In this document: positions 17,838 to 26,079 of the stretch, in pieces
How the letters are laid out: every line of letters begins with the position of its first letter
Position numbering within the stretch: the first letter of the stretch is position 1
NCBI RefSeq assembly: GCF_039540515.1
Contig: NZ_BAABFA010000010.1
Span: 248,001 to 312,000 of the forward strand
DNA: 64,000 nucleotides
Source: Nemorincola caseinilytica
GTDB lineage: Bacteria > Bacteroidota > Bacteroidia > Chitinophagales > Chitinophagaceae
Reading direction: 5' to 3'
Made by a program: the position numbers and the translations under genes
Notes under the pieces: generated by a model
Told to the model about the DNA's origin: nothing
The model's input: only the letters and a program-made list of their open reading frames with translations
Databases searched by the model: none

Positions 17838-17870
17838 AAAAAATAACTCCCTGAATAGGAGCTATTTTTT
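17838..17870. terminator. Bidirectional terminator at the left edge of the prophage
   Basis: AAAAAATAACTCC and GGAGCTATTTTTT pair (one wobble) around a 7-base loop. The T-run serves rightward transcription and the A-run gives a U-run for the leftward phage genes ending at 17879. Confidence 0.75.
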
Positions 17871-17878
17871 GAGTGCTG

Positions 17879-18439
17879 TTACCCTGGCTGCGAGAAGAAA
17901 AGCTGTAGATCGAGTTCTGCGACGTGACGCTGGGGGAAGCGGCCGGTGGAAAGATCCTGAAGGGATATCTTGTAGGTGAGCTCGCGGATGCGGAGGTCGG
18001 TACGACGACTGTCTGTACGGGCAGCAATGCGGCTAAAAGAACCGAAGAGATCGGGCGGCATGATATCCTTGGCCGGATCGGCGGGAGTGGATAGGGTGGG
18101 TGTCCAGCCCTGCAGAGCCTGGTGTATGATATGCTCCAGCTCGAAGTAGGCGAGACCTTTCTCAGCGACAGAACGGGGGCTGAGATTATCGGTAGTGGAG
18201 TGTGCGCTGAACACAAGGCGAAGCCGCACTGTGATATCACCCAATTGTGTGACCATACCCTGTTGAGAAAAAGTGCCATCGAGGTCTATAAGAACGGCAG
18301 GATATGCGAGTGCCGGCACATCATCTTTGAGATAACCATGGTCGAGGTCGGTGAAGCGTATGTATCTGGTATGCTTAGCCATGAGGCCATCGATGCGCTG
18401 CTGCAGCGCCAGAAAAAGTAATGAGAATGGAGATTCCAT
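17879..18439 (-). CDS. Phage tail-terminator/completion-like protein (Mu gp37-like position)
   Basis: A 186-aa protein with an N-terminal helix (FSLLFLALQQRIDGLM), then IRFTDLDHGYLKDDVPALAYPAVLIDLDG and strands such as GDITVRLRLVFSA and LTYKISLQDLS. The alternating alpha/beta layout, the size and its place beside portal and connector genes suit a tail terminator or neck protein of the Mu gp37 kind. The assignment rests mainly on context; no signature residue is seen. It is the last gene of the leftward late operon and is followed by a bidirectional terminator. Confidence 0.5.
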   Translation of the reverse strand: MESPFSLLFLALQQRIDGLMAKHTRYIRFTDLDHGYLKDDVPALAYPAVLIDLDGTFSQQGMVTQLGDITVRLRLVFSAHSTTDNLSPRSVAEKGLAYFELEHIIHQALQGWTPTLSTPADPAKDIMPPDLFGSFSRIAARTDSRRTDLRIRELTYKISLQDLSTGRFPQRHVAELDLQLFFSQPG

Positions 18440-18452
18440 TTGTGTAGTAGTT

Positions 18453-18533
18453 GGTCGTTAGTAGATAGTCGTTAGTCGCGAGTAATGAGTTGTTGGTGAT
18501 CGGTGATGGTGGTCGGTCGTTAGTAGATAGTCG
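18453..18533. repeat. Direct 19-bp repeats in a word-repeat spacer
   Basis: GGTCGTTAGTAGATAGTCG occurs at 18453-18471 and again at 18515-18533. The space between is filled with similar GTCG/GTTAGT/GGTGAT words. It lies between the gp37-like gene and the portal terminator. Confidence 0.7.
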
Positions 18534-18561
18534 CGATCCCGGTTCGGTAATTATGAACAGG

Positions 18562-18603
18562 AAAGACGGGCCGGTCGGTGCACATGCACACCGGCCCGTC
18601 TTT
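18562..18603 (-). terminator. Strong hairpin after the portal gene
   Basis: AAAGACGGGCCGGT pairs perfectly (14 bp) with ACCGGCCCGTCTTT, and the inner GTGCA/TGCAC can extend the stem. It begins directly at the end of the leftward portal gene. Confidence 0.7.
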
Positions 18604-19866
18604 CTATTTTAATCCTATACGCTTGAGGATGCGCTGGAGCACAGAGAGCTCTTGAGCTGGCGCGATGTTATGTGCAGTCGTAAGAGGTGATGCGGGGATG
18701 TGGGCGTGTGTAAGCGGACGGGTAGGTGCATCGGGCTGGGAGGGCCGTGGTATGCCATAGGTATCGTAGAAGTAATCGTTACTGACGGGTACTATGGCAG
18801 CCACTTCCTTATCTATAGCTATACGCTCGCGCAGGTGCTCGGTATCGAGCTCTTGCCCGAATGTGAAGCGACCACCTTCGGTCACAGGCAGGTCGTAGCT
18901 GCGGAGTATGGTGTGCATGCGCTCATCGTTCAGTATGTTGGTAGCATACACTATATCGGCGCGGGTGAGCTCTTGCTGCTGCGACAGGTGTACCATACTT
19001 TTTGCCTGCGAACCTGTACCACTGTTGCTGGTGGTCTCGGTATTGCCCAGTACCAGTACAGATAGCTCATCGTCGAGCGCCTTTTTGAAACCGGCCTGCA
19101 GCCTGCCATCGCCATTGGACCATTTACCATCCTTCATCTCGAAGTCGGCCTGCTTGGGTATCATCAGTGCCAGCGAGCTGCCCGACTCTTCGAGTACCTG
19201 CTTCAGCTCTATGCGTGTCTGCTCATCATAAGCATCGTACTTGATGACACGAACGGGCTGGCCAAAACACTCTATGTAGTTGGCCCAGTCGGCCATGGCA
19301 TCGCGCTTGTAGATGACATAGGGGGCACAACGCAGCAGCAGACCCAGATCTCCATTGTCTACAATGAAGAGCGAGGGCTCGTTGTGATAACTGAACCCTT
19401 CACCGGCATCGTTCTGCTGGTAAGATATGATACCGCGTTCGGGTTTGATGTGCTTGCGAGGTATAGCGGCCACCTGCAAGCGGCTGCCAGGCAGGAACTC
19501 TATGCCTGAAAGACCCCACAGCTTTGCCTCTATGATGAGGCGCAATACATGCCGGAAGGGAGCGGACGAAATGATGGCATCCATACCATCTATGCGTTCG
19601 CCACCGGCATCGAGATAATGCAGGCGCTTGTTGAGCACGGCGCTGATGCGCTTATCTATGATACCTGACAGATGACCATCGAGCAGGATATCGTCGTAGA
19701 TGTCGTAGAGACGTGTGCGATCGGGATTGGTGGCGCTTTCTGCAGCGCGGTGTGCATAGCGCCATTCGGCTATGCTCTTCTTGTTTCGGCTTACCTGTGT
19801 GATGCGGATATCATTCATCACAAGGCTGTCTTTGGTGTATCGTTTACCTTTTGTTTCTGTTATCAT
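18604..19866 (-). CDS. Phage portal protein, DUF935 (Mu gp29-like)
   Basis: A 420-aa portal subunit, the dodecameric ring through which DNA enters and leaves the capsid. DUF935 text: RLYDIYDDILLDGHLSGIIDKRISAVLNKRLHY, LIIEAKLWGLSGIEFL, GQPVRVIKYDAYDEQTRIELKQVLEESGSSLALMIPKQADFEM, DDELSVLVLGNTETT... and LNDERMHTILRSYDLPVTEGGRFTF. The frame extends to 19977, but the added part has no family text and covers a repeat-like area, so ATG 19866 is taken. It belongs to the leftward head/packaging operon downstream of TerL and the connector. Confidence 0.88.
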   Translation of the reverse strand: MITETKGKRYTKDSLVMNDIRITQVSRNKKSIAEWRYAHRAAESATNPDRTRLYDIYDDILLDGHLSGIIDKRISAVLNKRLHYLDAGGERIDGMDAIISSAPFRHVLRLIIEAKLWGLSGIEFLPGSRLQVAAIPRKHIKPERGIISYQQNDAGEGFSYHNEPSLFIVDNGDLGLLLRCAPYVIYKRDAMADWANYIECFGQPVRVIKYDAYDEQTRIELKQVLEESGSSLALMIPKQADFEMKDGKWSNGDGRLQAGFKKALDDELSVLVLGNTETTSNSGTGSQAKSMVHLSQQQELTRADIVYATNILNDERMHTILRSYDLPVTEGGRFTFGQELDTEHLRERIAIDKEVAAIVPVSNDYFYDTYGIPRPSQPDAPTRPLTHAHIPASPLTTAHNIAPAQELSVLQRILKRIGLK

Positions 19867-19955
19867 GTTGAGCTGTTTGAACCTTGATGTAAAAGAGGGT
19901 GTTGTGTGATATGCTGCCTGTAATACCGTTCGAGTAACTAAATGATGGCAATGTG

Positions 19956-19990
19956 AGCCCCTCCCGGCCTCCCGCAAGGGGAGGTGGTGG
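19956..19990. repeat. REP-like palindromic unit
   Basis: CCTCCC-GCAAG-GGGAGG hairpin inside the context GAGCCCCTCCC...GGGGAGGTGGTGGG. It resembles the unit at 42331-42362 in layout. Located between portal and connector genes. Confidence 0.5.
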
Positions 19991-20012
19991 GATCTGTGTG
20001 CTGTGCGGCATG

Positions 20013-20444
20013 TCAGAAGTCGTTCTCGCGTTTGGCGTTGTAAGCGGCAGATACAGTGCTACCCTGTGGCGCGGTCTGGCCTGTGGTATCGCGGTAGGGC
20101 CATCCGGCGGGGTCGGCACGGAGCTGCTGTATGTCGCGCAGCTGGCGCACTGCGATGTCATAAGCATCACGGGCCATTTGATAGTTGATGGCCGGCCGGC
20201 CGACCTGTACCAGTTTCCATATGGCTATATCGAGGCAAATGGACATGAGCAAGGGATCGCGAAAGGATGGTTCTCCACCTTCGGGGCCGAACAAGGCCGT
20301 GGTATCGTAACGGGATAGGTACATTCTGGCCTCGCTTTCGGCGGCTACGATAGCGGCAAGGGCTATGTTCTCATCTTCGCGGGTGATCTCTGTGATATTC
20401 TCTTCGAAGATGCGGTAATAAAGGTCTCTTACGGATAGTAACAT
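20013..20444 (-). CDS. Head-tail connector, DUF1320 (Mu gp36-like)
   Basis: A 143-aa helical protein: IFEENITEITREDENIALAAIVAAESEARMYLSRYD, then FRDPLLMSICLDIAIWKLVQVGRPAINYQMARDAYDIAVRQLRDIQ and a polar C-terminus. This matches the DUF1320 gp36-like family that completes the neck between the portal and the tail terminator. It is preceded (on its own strand) by a word-repeat spacer separating it from TerL. Confidence 0.8.
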   Translation of the reverse strand: MLLSVRDLYYRIFEENITEITREDENIALAAIVAAESEARMYLSRYDTTALFGPEGGEPSFRDPLLMSICLDIAIWKLVQVGRPAINYQMARDAYDIAVRQLRDIQQLRADPAGWPYRDTTGQTAPQGSTVSAAYNAKRENDF

Positions 20445-20451
20445 GAGTTTT

Positions 20452-20500
20452 CTGAATTAGGAATTAGGAATTTGGGGGTTTGGAATTTGGATTTGGGATC
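20452..20500 (-). repeat. AATTCC word-repeat spacer
   Basis: GAATTAGGAATTAGGAATTTGG...TTTGGAATTTGGATTTGGGATC. On the minus strand it reads as GATCCCAAATCCAAATTCC-type words, the same vocabulary as 23673-23730 and 57370-57493. Confidence 0.7.
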
Positions 20501-20501
20501 T

Positions 20502-22037
20502 TTAGAAGTCGCTGCTGGTGTTCCTGTCTTTCTTTACCAGGTGCAGGGCATCGGTGGTGCGGGCCACTTGTTTGTTGATGAGTATCCAGATGGCGCCTTC
20601 TACTGCATCGGGGCCATCGTCATGGGCATGGCTGCCAGGGGAAAAGGCGAGGAACTGCTGTTCCAACATCATCATGCCGGGGTTGTGGCGTTCGTCCTCG
20701 TTCAGAAATAGCTCGCCATTTTTCACCAGTGGCTGCAGTAGGCTTTCTATGCGGGTATATTTATCGGGCTTGGCCCGGGTGTCGCCCACTATGGGTATGG
20801 GACGGCCCAGGCGTTTGCCGGCATCGGCTATCTCTTTTTTTATGGTGTCTTGCAGAAATACCTCTTCTATATAGTAGTAGCATGCATGACCGCCTACATA
20901 CTGCATGATGTGGTGATGCCACTCTATGAGACGAGCGGTGGTGGTCTGCTCGACGTATGCGCGAAGTACATGATACTCGTTTTGCCAGCGCCCTATAAGC
21001 ACGGTGGCTTTGTAGTCGGCCGTGCTCTTGTAAGATGGGTCGGTGTAGCATACGAGCATGCTGTACTCCTGCAAGGGCCGAATGGGCTTGTAGTACATGG
21101 CCGAGAACACGGCCCCCTCGGTAACGGGGTCGTTGTAGTATTCTTTTTGCTGTGCTGCATAGCTTTTTTGTTTCAGTACACGGTCTATATGTGCCTCGGT
21201 GTTCTTCTGCGGCCATGACGAAAGGCCATTGGCGTCGCGTATGTTCACGAGGTCGGTATGGTCGGCAAAACGGGAAGCGCGCTCTACACAGCAATCGCGT
21301 GCTATGCGATTGCCGCAGAAGAGTATGGTGGTGGGCTGCGATATAGAACGTGTACCGATAGCGGCTTCTTCTATCCACCGCCATTTGCCGGCCATGGTAG
21401 TGGGGTTTCGGCAGTCGATGTCGGTGTCTATGTCGTCGAAGAGAAGTATGTCTGGCCGGGCCTCTTCGTGACGCGCACCACGAGGCGACTGGCCCGCGCC
21501 CAGCGCACGAAAGGCCACACCACTGCGGGTAATGAACTCCTCGGCCTGCCAGAAGCCCGGGCGCTCCTGTATGCCATAATCATTGATGATGCGCTGGTTG
21601 AATTGCAGATTGGCACGGTAGGGCATCAGCAAGCGTGTGGCATTTGCCAGGCTATTGCTGATAAGCATCACATACTTTTTGCGGTGACGCGCACCCTGTG
21701 CGGGATGACCCACAAGGGTGAGGTAGAGGACCTCCATCATGGTGCGTGTACTTTTGGCCAGCTCGCGGCTCCACATGCGGATCTCGTACCATTCGGGATG
21801 GTCTATGATGCGACGGCTGGCATCTATATGGAAGGGCGCCGGCTGTGCAAAGGCGTATTTGGGAAAATAGTAGGCGAACCACTCTTCGTGCGCGGCCTCC
21901 AGCCGTGCTATGCGTTCTCTTTTGGTTACCTCGTTTTCGGTAACATCTACCGGTGTAGCAGCACGGGCATTGGCCACATGTGCCTGCCATATGCGCTGCA
22001 GCTTTGCTTTCAGTGTAGTGGTAGTGGCTTTATCCAT
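20502..22037 (-). CDS. Phage terminase large subunit
   Basis: A 511-aa packaging motor. The ATPase half has a degenerate Walker A (SRELAKST, about 90-97) and Walker B with catalytic acid (DILLFDDIDTD, about 196-206), followed by the motif III-like TTILFCGNRI. The nuclease half has the RNase H-like first aspartate in CYTDPSYKST (about D333) and the late acidic site HDDGPDAVEGAIW (about 485). All motifs of an active terminase appear present, which argues that DNA packaging may still work. It is transcribed leftward after the small-terminase-like gene. Confidence 0.92.
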   Translation of the reverse strand: MDKATTTTLKAKLQRIWQAHVANARAATPVDVTENEVTKRERIARLEAAHEEWFAYYFPKYAFAQPAPFHIDASRRIIDHPEWYEIRMWSRELAKSTRTMMEVLYLTLVGHPAQGARHRKKYVMLISNSLANATRLLMPYRANLQFNQRIINDYGIQERPGFWQAEEFITRSGVAFRALGAGQSPRGARHEEARPDILLFDDIDTDIDCRNPTTMAGKWRWIEEAAIGTRSISQPTTILFCGNRIARDCCVERASRFADHTDLVNIRDANGLSSWPQKNTEAHIDRVLKQKSYAAQQKEYYNDPVTEGAVFSAMYYKPIRPLQEYSMLVCYTDPSYKSTADYKATVLIGRWQNEYHVLRAYVEQTTTARLIEWHHHIMQYVGGHACYYYIEEVFLQDTIKKEIADAGKRLGRPIPIVGDTRAKPDKYTRIESLLQPLVKNGELFLNEDERHNPGMMMLEQQFLAFSPGSHAHDDGPDAVEGAIWILINKQVARTTDALHLVKKDRNTSSDF

Positions 22038-22103
22038 AGGGCATGTATGATGGGCTGGAAAGAGGGCTGGAAATTTTAAGGTGTCGGCTATCTTGAATTC
22101 AGC

Positions 22104-22547
22104 TTAGAGATTCGACCGTACGAACTCATCGGAGATATCGGTAATGAGGCGGTGATGCTGCGGGTGGTGATGCTGTATAAAATCCATGAACTTTATCATC
22201 ACTTCTACGATCTCGGCGATGCTGGTATCGGTCTCGAGATTGCGAATGGCGGCCGTGTATTTTATCATCATATCGGCCAGCTTTGTATCGCCTATACCGT
22301 TCTGCTCTTCTATCTTGTCGGTGATGGCCCGCAGTATGTTGTAAAGACGTGCTAACTGGTCGGCGCGGCTCAGTATCATGCTCAGGCGCAGGCTTTCCCA
22401 TTTGCCCTTTTTTATCCATCCTACCACTGCGCGCTCACTCGCACCTACACGCTCGGCAATTGCTTTTGAGGTAAGGTTCTTGTCGTAAAAGTAGAGCACG
22501 CGTGCGTGGTCTTCTTGCTGTGTTGTGTATGTATTTCGGCCTGCCAT
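22104..22547 (-). CDS. Small terminase-like DNA-binding protein
   Basis: A 147-aa protein from MAGRNTYTTQQEDHARVLYFYDKNLTSKAIAERVGASERAVVGWIKKGKWESLR, a clear helix-turn-helix, followed by helices suitable for oligomerisation (ADQLARLYNILRAITDKIEEQNGIGDTKLADMMIKY) and a His-rich tail. This fits a small terminase subunit that recognises phage DNA, in the usual place before TerL. The start at 22547 is preferred over the longer frame because a near-consensus -7 box (22553-22560, reverse) sits just before it. Confidence 0.75.
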   Translation of the reverse strand: MAGRNTYTTQQEDHARVLYFYDKNLTSKAIAERVGASERAVVGWIKKGKWESLRLSMILSRADQLARLYNILRAITDKIEEQNGIGDTKLADMMIKYTAAIRNLETDTSIAEIVEVMIKFMDFIQHHHPQHHRLITDISDEFVRSNL

Positions 22548-22674
22548 GGACACAAAGGTCATATAATAGCGTGCGGTCGAAAATATGTGCTCACATGGTG
22601 TGTGGGATAACTGCACATGATGTGCAGATGTAGTGCGCATGATGGAGCGATGATTTTTTTTGGGCTCTGCAGCG
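22548..22674. promoter_or_regulatory. Divergent control region between the two late operons
   Basis: The 127 bases hold two dyads built from the same word: ATGTG-CT-CACAT (22585-22596) and CTGCACA-TGA-TGTGCAG (22611-22627), plus further TGTG/CACAT words. A near -7 box for leftward reading lies at 22553-22560. A shared late activator or repressor site is likely. Confidence 0.45.
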
Positions 22675-23658
22675 ATGCAATTTTACATCGAAATGAGCGC
22701 ACAAAGGGTAGATAAGAAGTATACACTAAGCGATAGCAGCCTGAACTGCTACGGCTTTCGCCTGCTGACGAGCGGCTACATGCTGGAAGAGTTCCAGCGC
22801 AATCCGATAGGATATTATATGCACGACCGTGACGGCGGTGTGCTGGTGAGCTGGGCCGACCTTTCTATAGAAGATGACACGGTAACAGGCCACCCCATTA
22901 TAAACATGAGCCACGAGCGCGGCCAGCAAACACTGGACGAGGTGCAGGATGGTTTTCTGAATGCGGCCAGCATGGGACATATAGTGGTGCTGGAGTACAG
23001 TATGGACCCGGAGCTGATGCTGCCCGGACAGACAGGCCCCACCATCACTAAATGGTACAATAAAGAGTGCAGCCTTGTGGACATACCCGGCAACAGCAAT
23101 GCACTGACCACGCTGTATGACCGCGACAACAACATACTGAACCTGGCCGATATGGGAACACAGGCCGCAGTGAACGCATTACCAAATACCAATGATATGA
23201 AGCTGACAGAACTGAGCGAAGATGCGCTGAGCGCATTGGGCCTGACACTGGCCGACACAGAAAAGGCAGGCACAGCGATAGTAGCGCTGGCCGCCAGGGC
23301 CACACAGGCCGAAAAAGACCTGGCCGACCTGCGATGCCAACATGCCGAAAAAGAAGTGACCGCATTGCTGGCCGATGCGCTGGCCGCGCGCAGGATAACA
23401 GCTGCACTGCGCACCACACTGGCGGCAGACTATGCAGGCAGGCCCGAGCAACTGAGGACATTGCTGGCCGCTATGCCGGCATATGTGCCGGTGGCCGACA
23501 GGCTGGCCACCAATAACAGCGAAAACCAGGCTAGCTGGGAGTGGGACGACTATGACCGCAACGACCCGAGCGGCCGCAAATTGCAGGGCCTTCGCAACAG
23601 CGACCCTGCGAGGTACAGGGAGCTTTTTGAGAAGAAGTTCAACCCTCCGACCCCCTAA
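22675..23658 (+). CDS. Prohead protease/scaffold protein (Mu gpI-like)
   Basis: A 327-aa capsid-maturation protein. The N-terminal part (about 15-150) resembles the U35-type prohead protease fold: YGFRLLTSGYMLEEFQRNPIGYYMHDRDGGVLVSWADLSIEDDTVTGHPIINMSHERGQQTLDEVQDGFLNAASMGHIVVLEYSMD. The second half is helical with an Ala/Glu-rich coiled coil (about 185-255), as in fused scaffolds. The last residues NPPTP and the stop are encoded by a CCCCTAAAAGGGG repeat. It precedes the major capsid gene, the canonical order. Confidence 0.78.
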   Translation: MQFYIEMSAQRVDKKYTLSDSSLNCYGFRLLTSGYMLEEFQRNPIGYYMHDRDGGVLVSWADLSIEDDTVTGHPIINMSHERGQQTLDEVQDGFLNAASMGHIVVLEYSMDPELMLPGQTGPTITKWYNKECSLVDIPGNSNALTTLYDRDNNILNLADMGTQAAVNALPNTNDMKLTELSEDALSALGLTLADTEKAGTAIVALAARATQAEKDLADLRCQHAEKEVTALLADALAARRITAALRTTLAADYAGRPEQLRTLLAAMPAYVPVADRLATNNSENQASWEWDDYDRNDPSGRKLQGLRNSDPARYRELFEKKFNPPTP

Positions 23659-23730
23659 AAGGGGAGTACCCTAAAATCTAAATTCCAGATCCCAAATTCC
23701 AAGTTTCAGATCCCGGATCTCAAAGGAGCA
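23649..23730. repeat. CCCC-TAAAA-GGGG unit followed by AAATTCC words
   Basis: The palindrome at 23652-23664 overlaps the protease stop. It is followed by AAATTCCAGATCCCAAATTCC and ATCCCGGATCT words (to about 23721). AAATTCCAGATC also occurs at 57400-57411. Confidence 0.7.
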
Positions 23731-23871
23731 CACCGATAGCAAATATCATTTTTTCAAAGATGAATGTCTGACAGCTAATTCCTGCAGGGTATGGTATGCT
23801 CTTTTGAAAGGGTAATAACAGATCATTATTTCGTAACGGTTCAAAAGAAAAGTTCAAACCAATAGTAAACT

Positions 23872-24780
23872 ATGGCAATACAGAGAGAGATATGGCAGAG
23901 CCATATAGAGGGAAACCTCTTCAAGAACAATGAGTTCCTGCTGGCGTCGACAGATGCGAGCCACCATGTACTGAACGGGCATATGGTGCATATACCACAG
24001 GCCGGCGCTGTGCCGGGTGTAGAAAAGGACAGGTTATCGCTGCCTGCAACGGTGACACAGCGTACCGATGTGGACATCACCTACACCCTGAGCGAGTACA
24101 CCACCGACCCCATACTGATACCCAATGCAGAAAGCTACGAGCTGAGCTACAGCAAGCGTGAAAGTGTACTGGGCGAAAGCCAGGCTGCGCTGAGAGAACG
24201 CATAGCAGAGGGCCTGCTGAGGGAATGGGCGCCATCGATGGCTGCACGCATCATACGCACCAGCGGAACAGATATAGATGCTCACCTGGATGGTACAATA
24301 GGTACACGCAAACGCTTCCTGGCCAAAGACCTGAAGACGGCACAGCTGACCATGAACAAGCAGAACATACCCATGGAGGGCCGCTATGCGCTGATGAGCG
24401 CAGATATGTTCGAACAACTGACGAACGATATAACGGTGGCAGAGTATCCGGACTTCGGTACTGCGTATGATGTGAAGAACGGTGTGCTGGGGAGGCTTTT
24501 CGGTTTCAACATAATGCTGCGCAGCTCGGTACTGGTGTACAGCGACGATGCTACACCAGTGGCCAGCGCCTATGGCGCAGCGGTAGCCGATACCGACAAC
24601 GATGCCGTGCTGTGCTGGCAGGAGCACTGCGTAGAGCGCGCACTGGGCACTGTAGACTTCTTCGAACGTCTGAAAGACCCTACATACTATGGCGATGTAT
24701 ATAGCATAGCCGTGCGCATGGGCGGCCGCAAACGCCGCAATGACCAAAAGGGCACACTTGTGATAGTACAGGATGCATAA
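23872..24780 (+). CDS. Major capsid protein
   Basis: A 302-aa protein following the protease gene. It has the N-arm-like start AIQREIWQSHIEGNLFKNNEFLLASTDASHHVLNGHMVHIPQAG, then an E-loop-like region, DITYTLSEYTTDPILIPNAESYELSYSKRESVL. The C-terminal domain includes FLAKDLKTAQLTMNKQNIPMEGRYALMSADMFEQL and NGVLGRLFGFNIMLRSSVLVY and ends with GDVYSIAVRMGGRKRRNDQKGTLVIVQD. This is the usual layout of HK97-fold capsids in Bacteroidota Mu-like phages. The 'GRYALMSADMFEQL' and 'GFNIMLRSS' text supports the call. Confidence 0.82.
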   Translation: MAIQREIWQSHIEGNLFKNNEFLLASTDASHHVLNGHMVHIPQAGAVPGVEKDRLSLPATVTQRTDVDITYTLSEYTTDPILIPNAESYELSYSKRESVLGESQAALRERIAEGLLREWAPSMAARIIRTSGTDIDAHLDGTIGTRKRFLAKDLKTAQLTMNKQNIPMEGRYALMSADMFEQLTNDITVAEYPDFGTAYDVKNGVLGRLFGFNIMLRSSVLVYSDDATPVASAYGAAVADTDNDAVLCWQEHCVERALGTVDFFERLKDPTYYGDVYSIAVRMGGRKRRNDQKGTLVIVQDA

Positions 24781-24893
24781 GCGGGTCTTGAATAGCTCCT
24801 GTTACATTCCCTCCTGCGACCGACCACTTGTCGGCAGACCCGCAAGCCTGATCCTATGCCGCTCCATCACGATGATGGCGGCATAGGGGAGGC
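24781..24893 (+). terminator. Nested hairpins after the capsid gene
   Basis: GCGGGTCT (24781-24788) can pair with AGACCCGC (24836-24843), enclosing CCGAC-CACTT-GTCGG (24820-24834). A second hairpin, CCTATGCCG..CCATCA-CGA-TGATGG-CGGCATAGG (24853-24887), follows and can be extended by AGCCT/AGGCT. This probably tunes capsid transcription relative to the lysis genes. Confidence 0.6.
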
Positions 24894-24938
24894 TAAAAAG
24901 AAAAAGAAAAAATAATAAAGCAAAAATGCTGATGGGCT

Positions 24939-25190
24939 ATGGCCTGTGTATCTGATATGGATGTGAATATGAACGAACATAATAGCCTGTACCTGAGCAT
25001 TGGCAGCTTTCTGGGTAGTGTGTGCAGTTTTCTGTACGCCTATGTGACGGCAGGCAATATAGCATGGCTGATAGGTTGTGTGGCAGGCCTGGTATCGATA
25101 TGGGCGGGCGTACTGACGATAAAGGAAAAACGCATCAGGATAAAGAACCTACGCCATGAGAACAATAAAGGAGATACTGACGGGCAATGA
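24939..25190 (+). CDS. Holin-like small membrane protein 1
   Basis: An 83-aa protein with two membrane helices (about 16-38 and 42-60) and a basic, polar tail (KEKRIRIKNLRHENNKGDTDGQ). With its position directly ahead of a second small membrane protein, a spanin-like lipoprotein and an endolysin, it is a likely holin or antiholin. The start may instead be ATG 24969 (MNEHNSLYL). Its 3' end overlaps the next gene by 35 bases. Confidence 0.6.
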   Translation: MACVSDMDVNMNEHNSLYLSIGSFLGSVCSFLYAYVTAGNIAWLIGCVAGLVSIWAGVLTIKEKRIRIKNLRHENNKGDTDGQ

Positions 25191-25389
25191 TGTATGGTGG
25201 GGCCCACTAGTGCTCATTATGCTACTGGCCCTTATAGGCTTCGGCGCCTACAGCCAGGCACACGACAAAAGTATGGACAACGCCAACCTGGTGATAGGCG
25301 GACTGATGACGAACCTGGGTATGCTGCTGTCGTTCCGATATGGGTCATCGAAGGGGAGCAAGGATAAGGACAAAAAAGGAGAACCCTGA
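25156..25389 (+). CDS. Holin-like small membrane protein 2
   Basis: A 77-aa protein with a helix at about 15-32 (GPLVLIMLLALIGFGAYSQA) and a weaker one at about 44-58, ending in a strongly charged KGSKDKDKKGEP tail, a typical holin C-terminus. It overlaps the preceding membrane protein gene, suggesting coupled expression, perhaps as a holin/antiholin pair. Assignment by context. Confidence 0.6.
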   Translation: MRTIKEILTGNDVWWGPLVLIMLLALIGFGAYSQAHDKSMDNANLVIGGLMTNLGMLLSFRYGSSKGSKDKDKKGEP

Positions 25390-25479
25390 TGCAAGGGATG
25401 AAAGGATGGGCATGATGCCGTAGTACCAGATAATAAAAGTGACACAAGGTTCAAATAAGACACCTAAACCCTATACAAA

Positions 25480-26079
25480 ATGAAACTTCTGATACCTATG
25501 ACCATACTGATGTGCATGGTGGCCTGCAGGCCGCTAAAGCAGCAGTATAGACAAAGGGAAAGCACTAATAGCAGGACCGATAGGGTAGCGACCGTAAGCG
25601 CTACGAGGCAGGTCGAAGCAAGGGGCAGCACAGGTATGATGAGTGAAGAGGTAAGGCCGGTGAGTGGCAGCGCGTCTCTGACCCTGACCACCACCGACCT
25701 GCTGCCCACTACTGATGCTGAAGGGCATAAACAGGGCCGCCTGTACATGGCCGATAGCGGTGGCGCACGCGCTATAGTACGAGTGAGCAGCAACGGCCGT
25801 GTGCATATAGAATGCAATACGCTAGCCCTGGCCATAAAACGCTACCGCATAGATAGCGCCTATATGACACAACGCTACGACAGCTTAGTGGCTGCGAACA
25901 TGGCGACACACCATACATCGAATACCGATAGCCTGACGGAGGTAGTACGAAGAACCAATGCGGGTTTTGCGGGTATGATACGATATGGGCTGGCGTTGCT
26001 GATAGCCTTTGTATGCGGTATGCTGGCGCAGAAGTATGTACTACCTATCATCTTTAAAAAGACCTATCATATATGGTAA
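25480..26079 (+). CDS. Candidate unimolecular spanin (lipoprotein with C-terminal membrane helix)
   Basis: A 199-aa protein with an N-terminal lipoprotein signal whose lipobox ends at Cys16 (LMCMVAC-RPL), a polar periplasmic stretch (about 20-160), and a single C-terminal membrane helix (about 166-190, YGLALLIAFVCGMLAQKYVLPIIF). A lipid anchor in the outer membrane plus a helix in the inner membrane is the u-spanin plan known from phage T1 gp11, which fuses the two membranes at lysis. Its gene overlaps the endolysin gene, which supports a lysis role. Confidence 0.7.
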   Translation: MKLLIPMTILMCMVACRPLKQQYRQRESTNSRTDRVATVSATRQVEARGSTGMMSEEVRPVSGSASLTLTTTDLLPTTDAEGHKQGRLYMADSGGARAIVRVSSNGRVHIECNTLALAIKRYRIDSAYMTQRYDSLVAANMATHHTSNTDSLTEVVRRTNAGFAGMIRYGLALLIAFVCGMLAQKYVLPIIFKKTYHIW

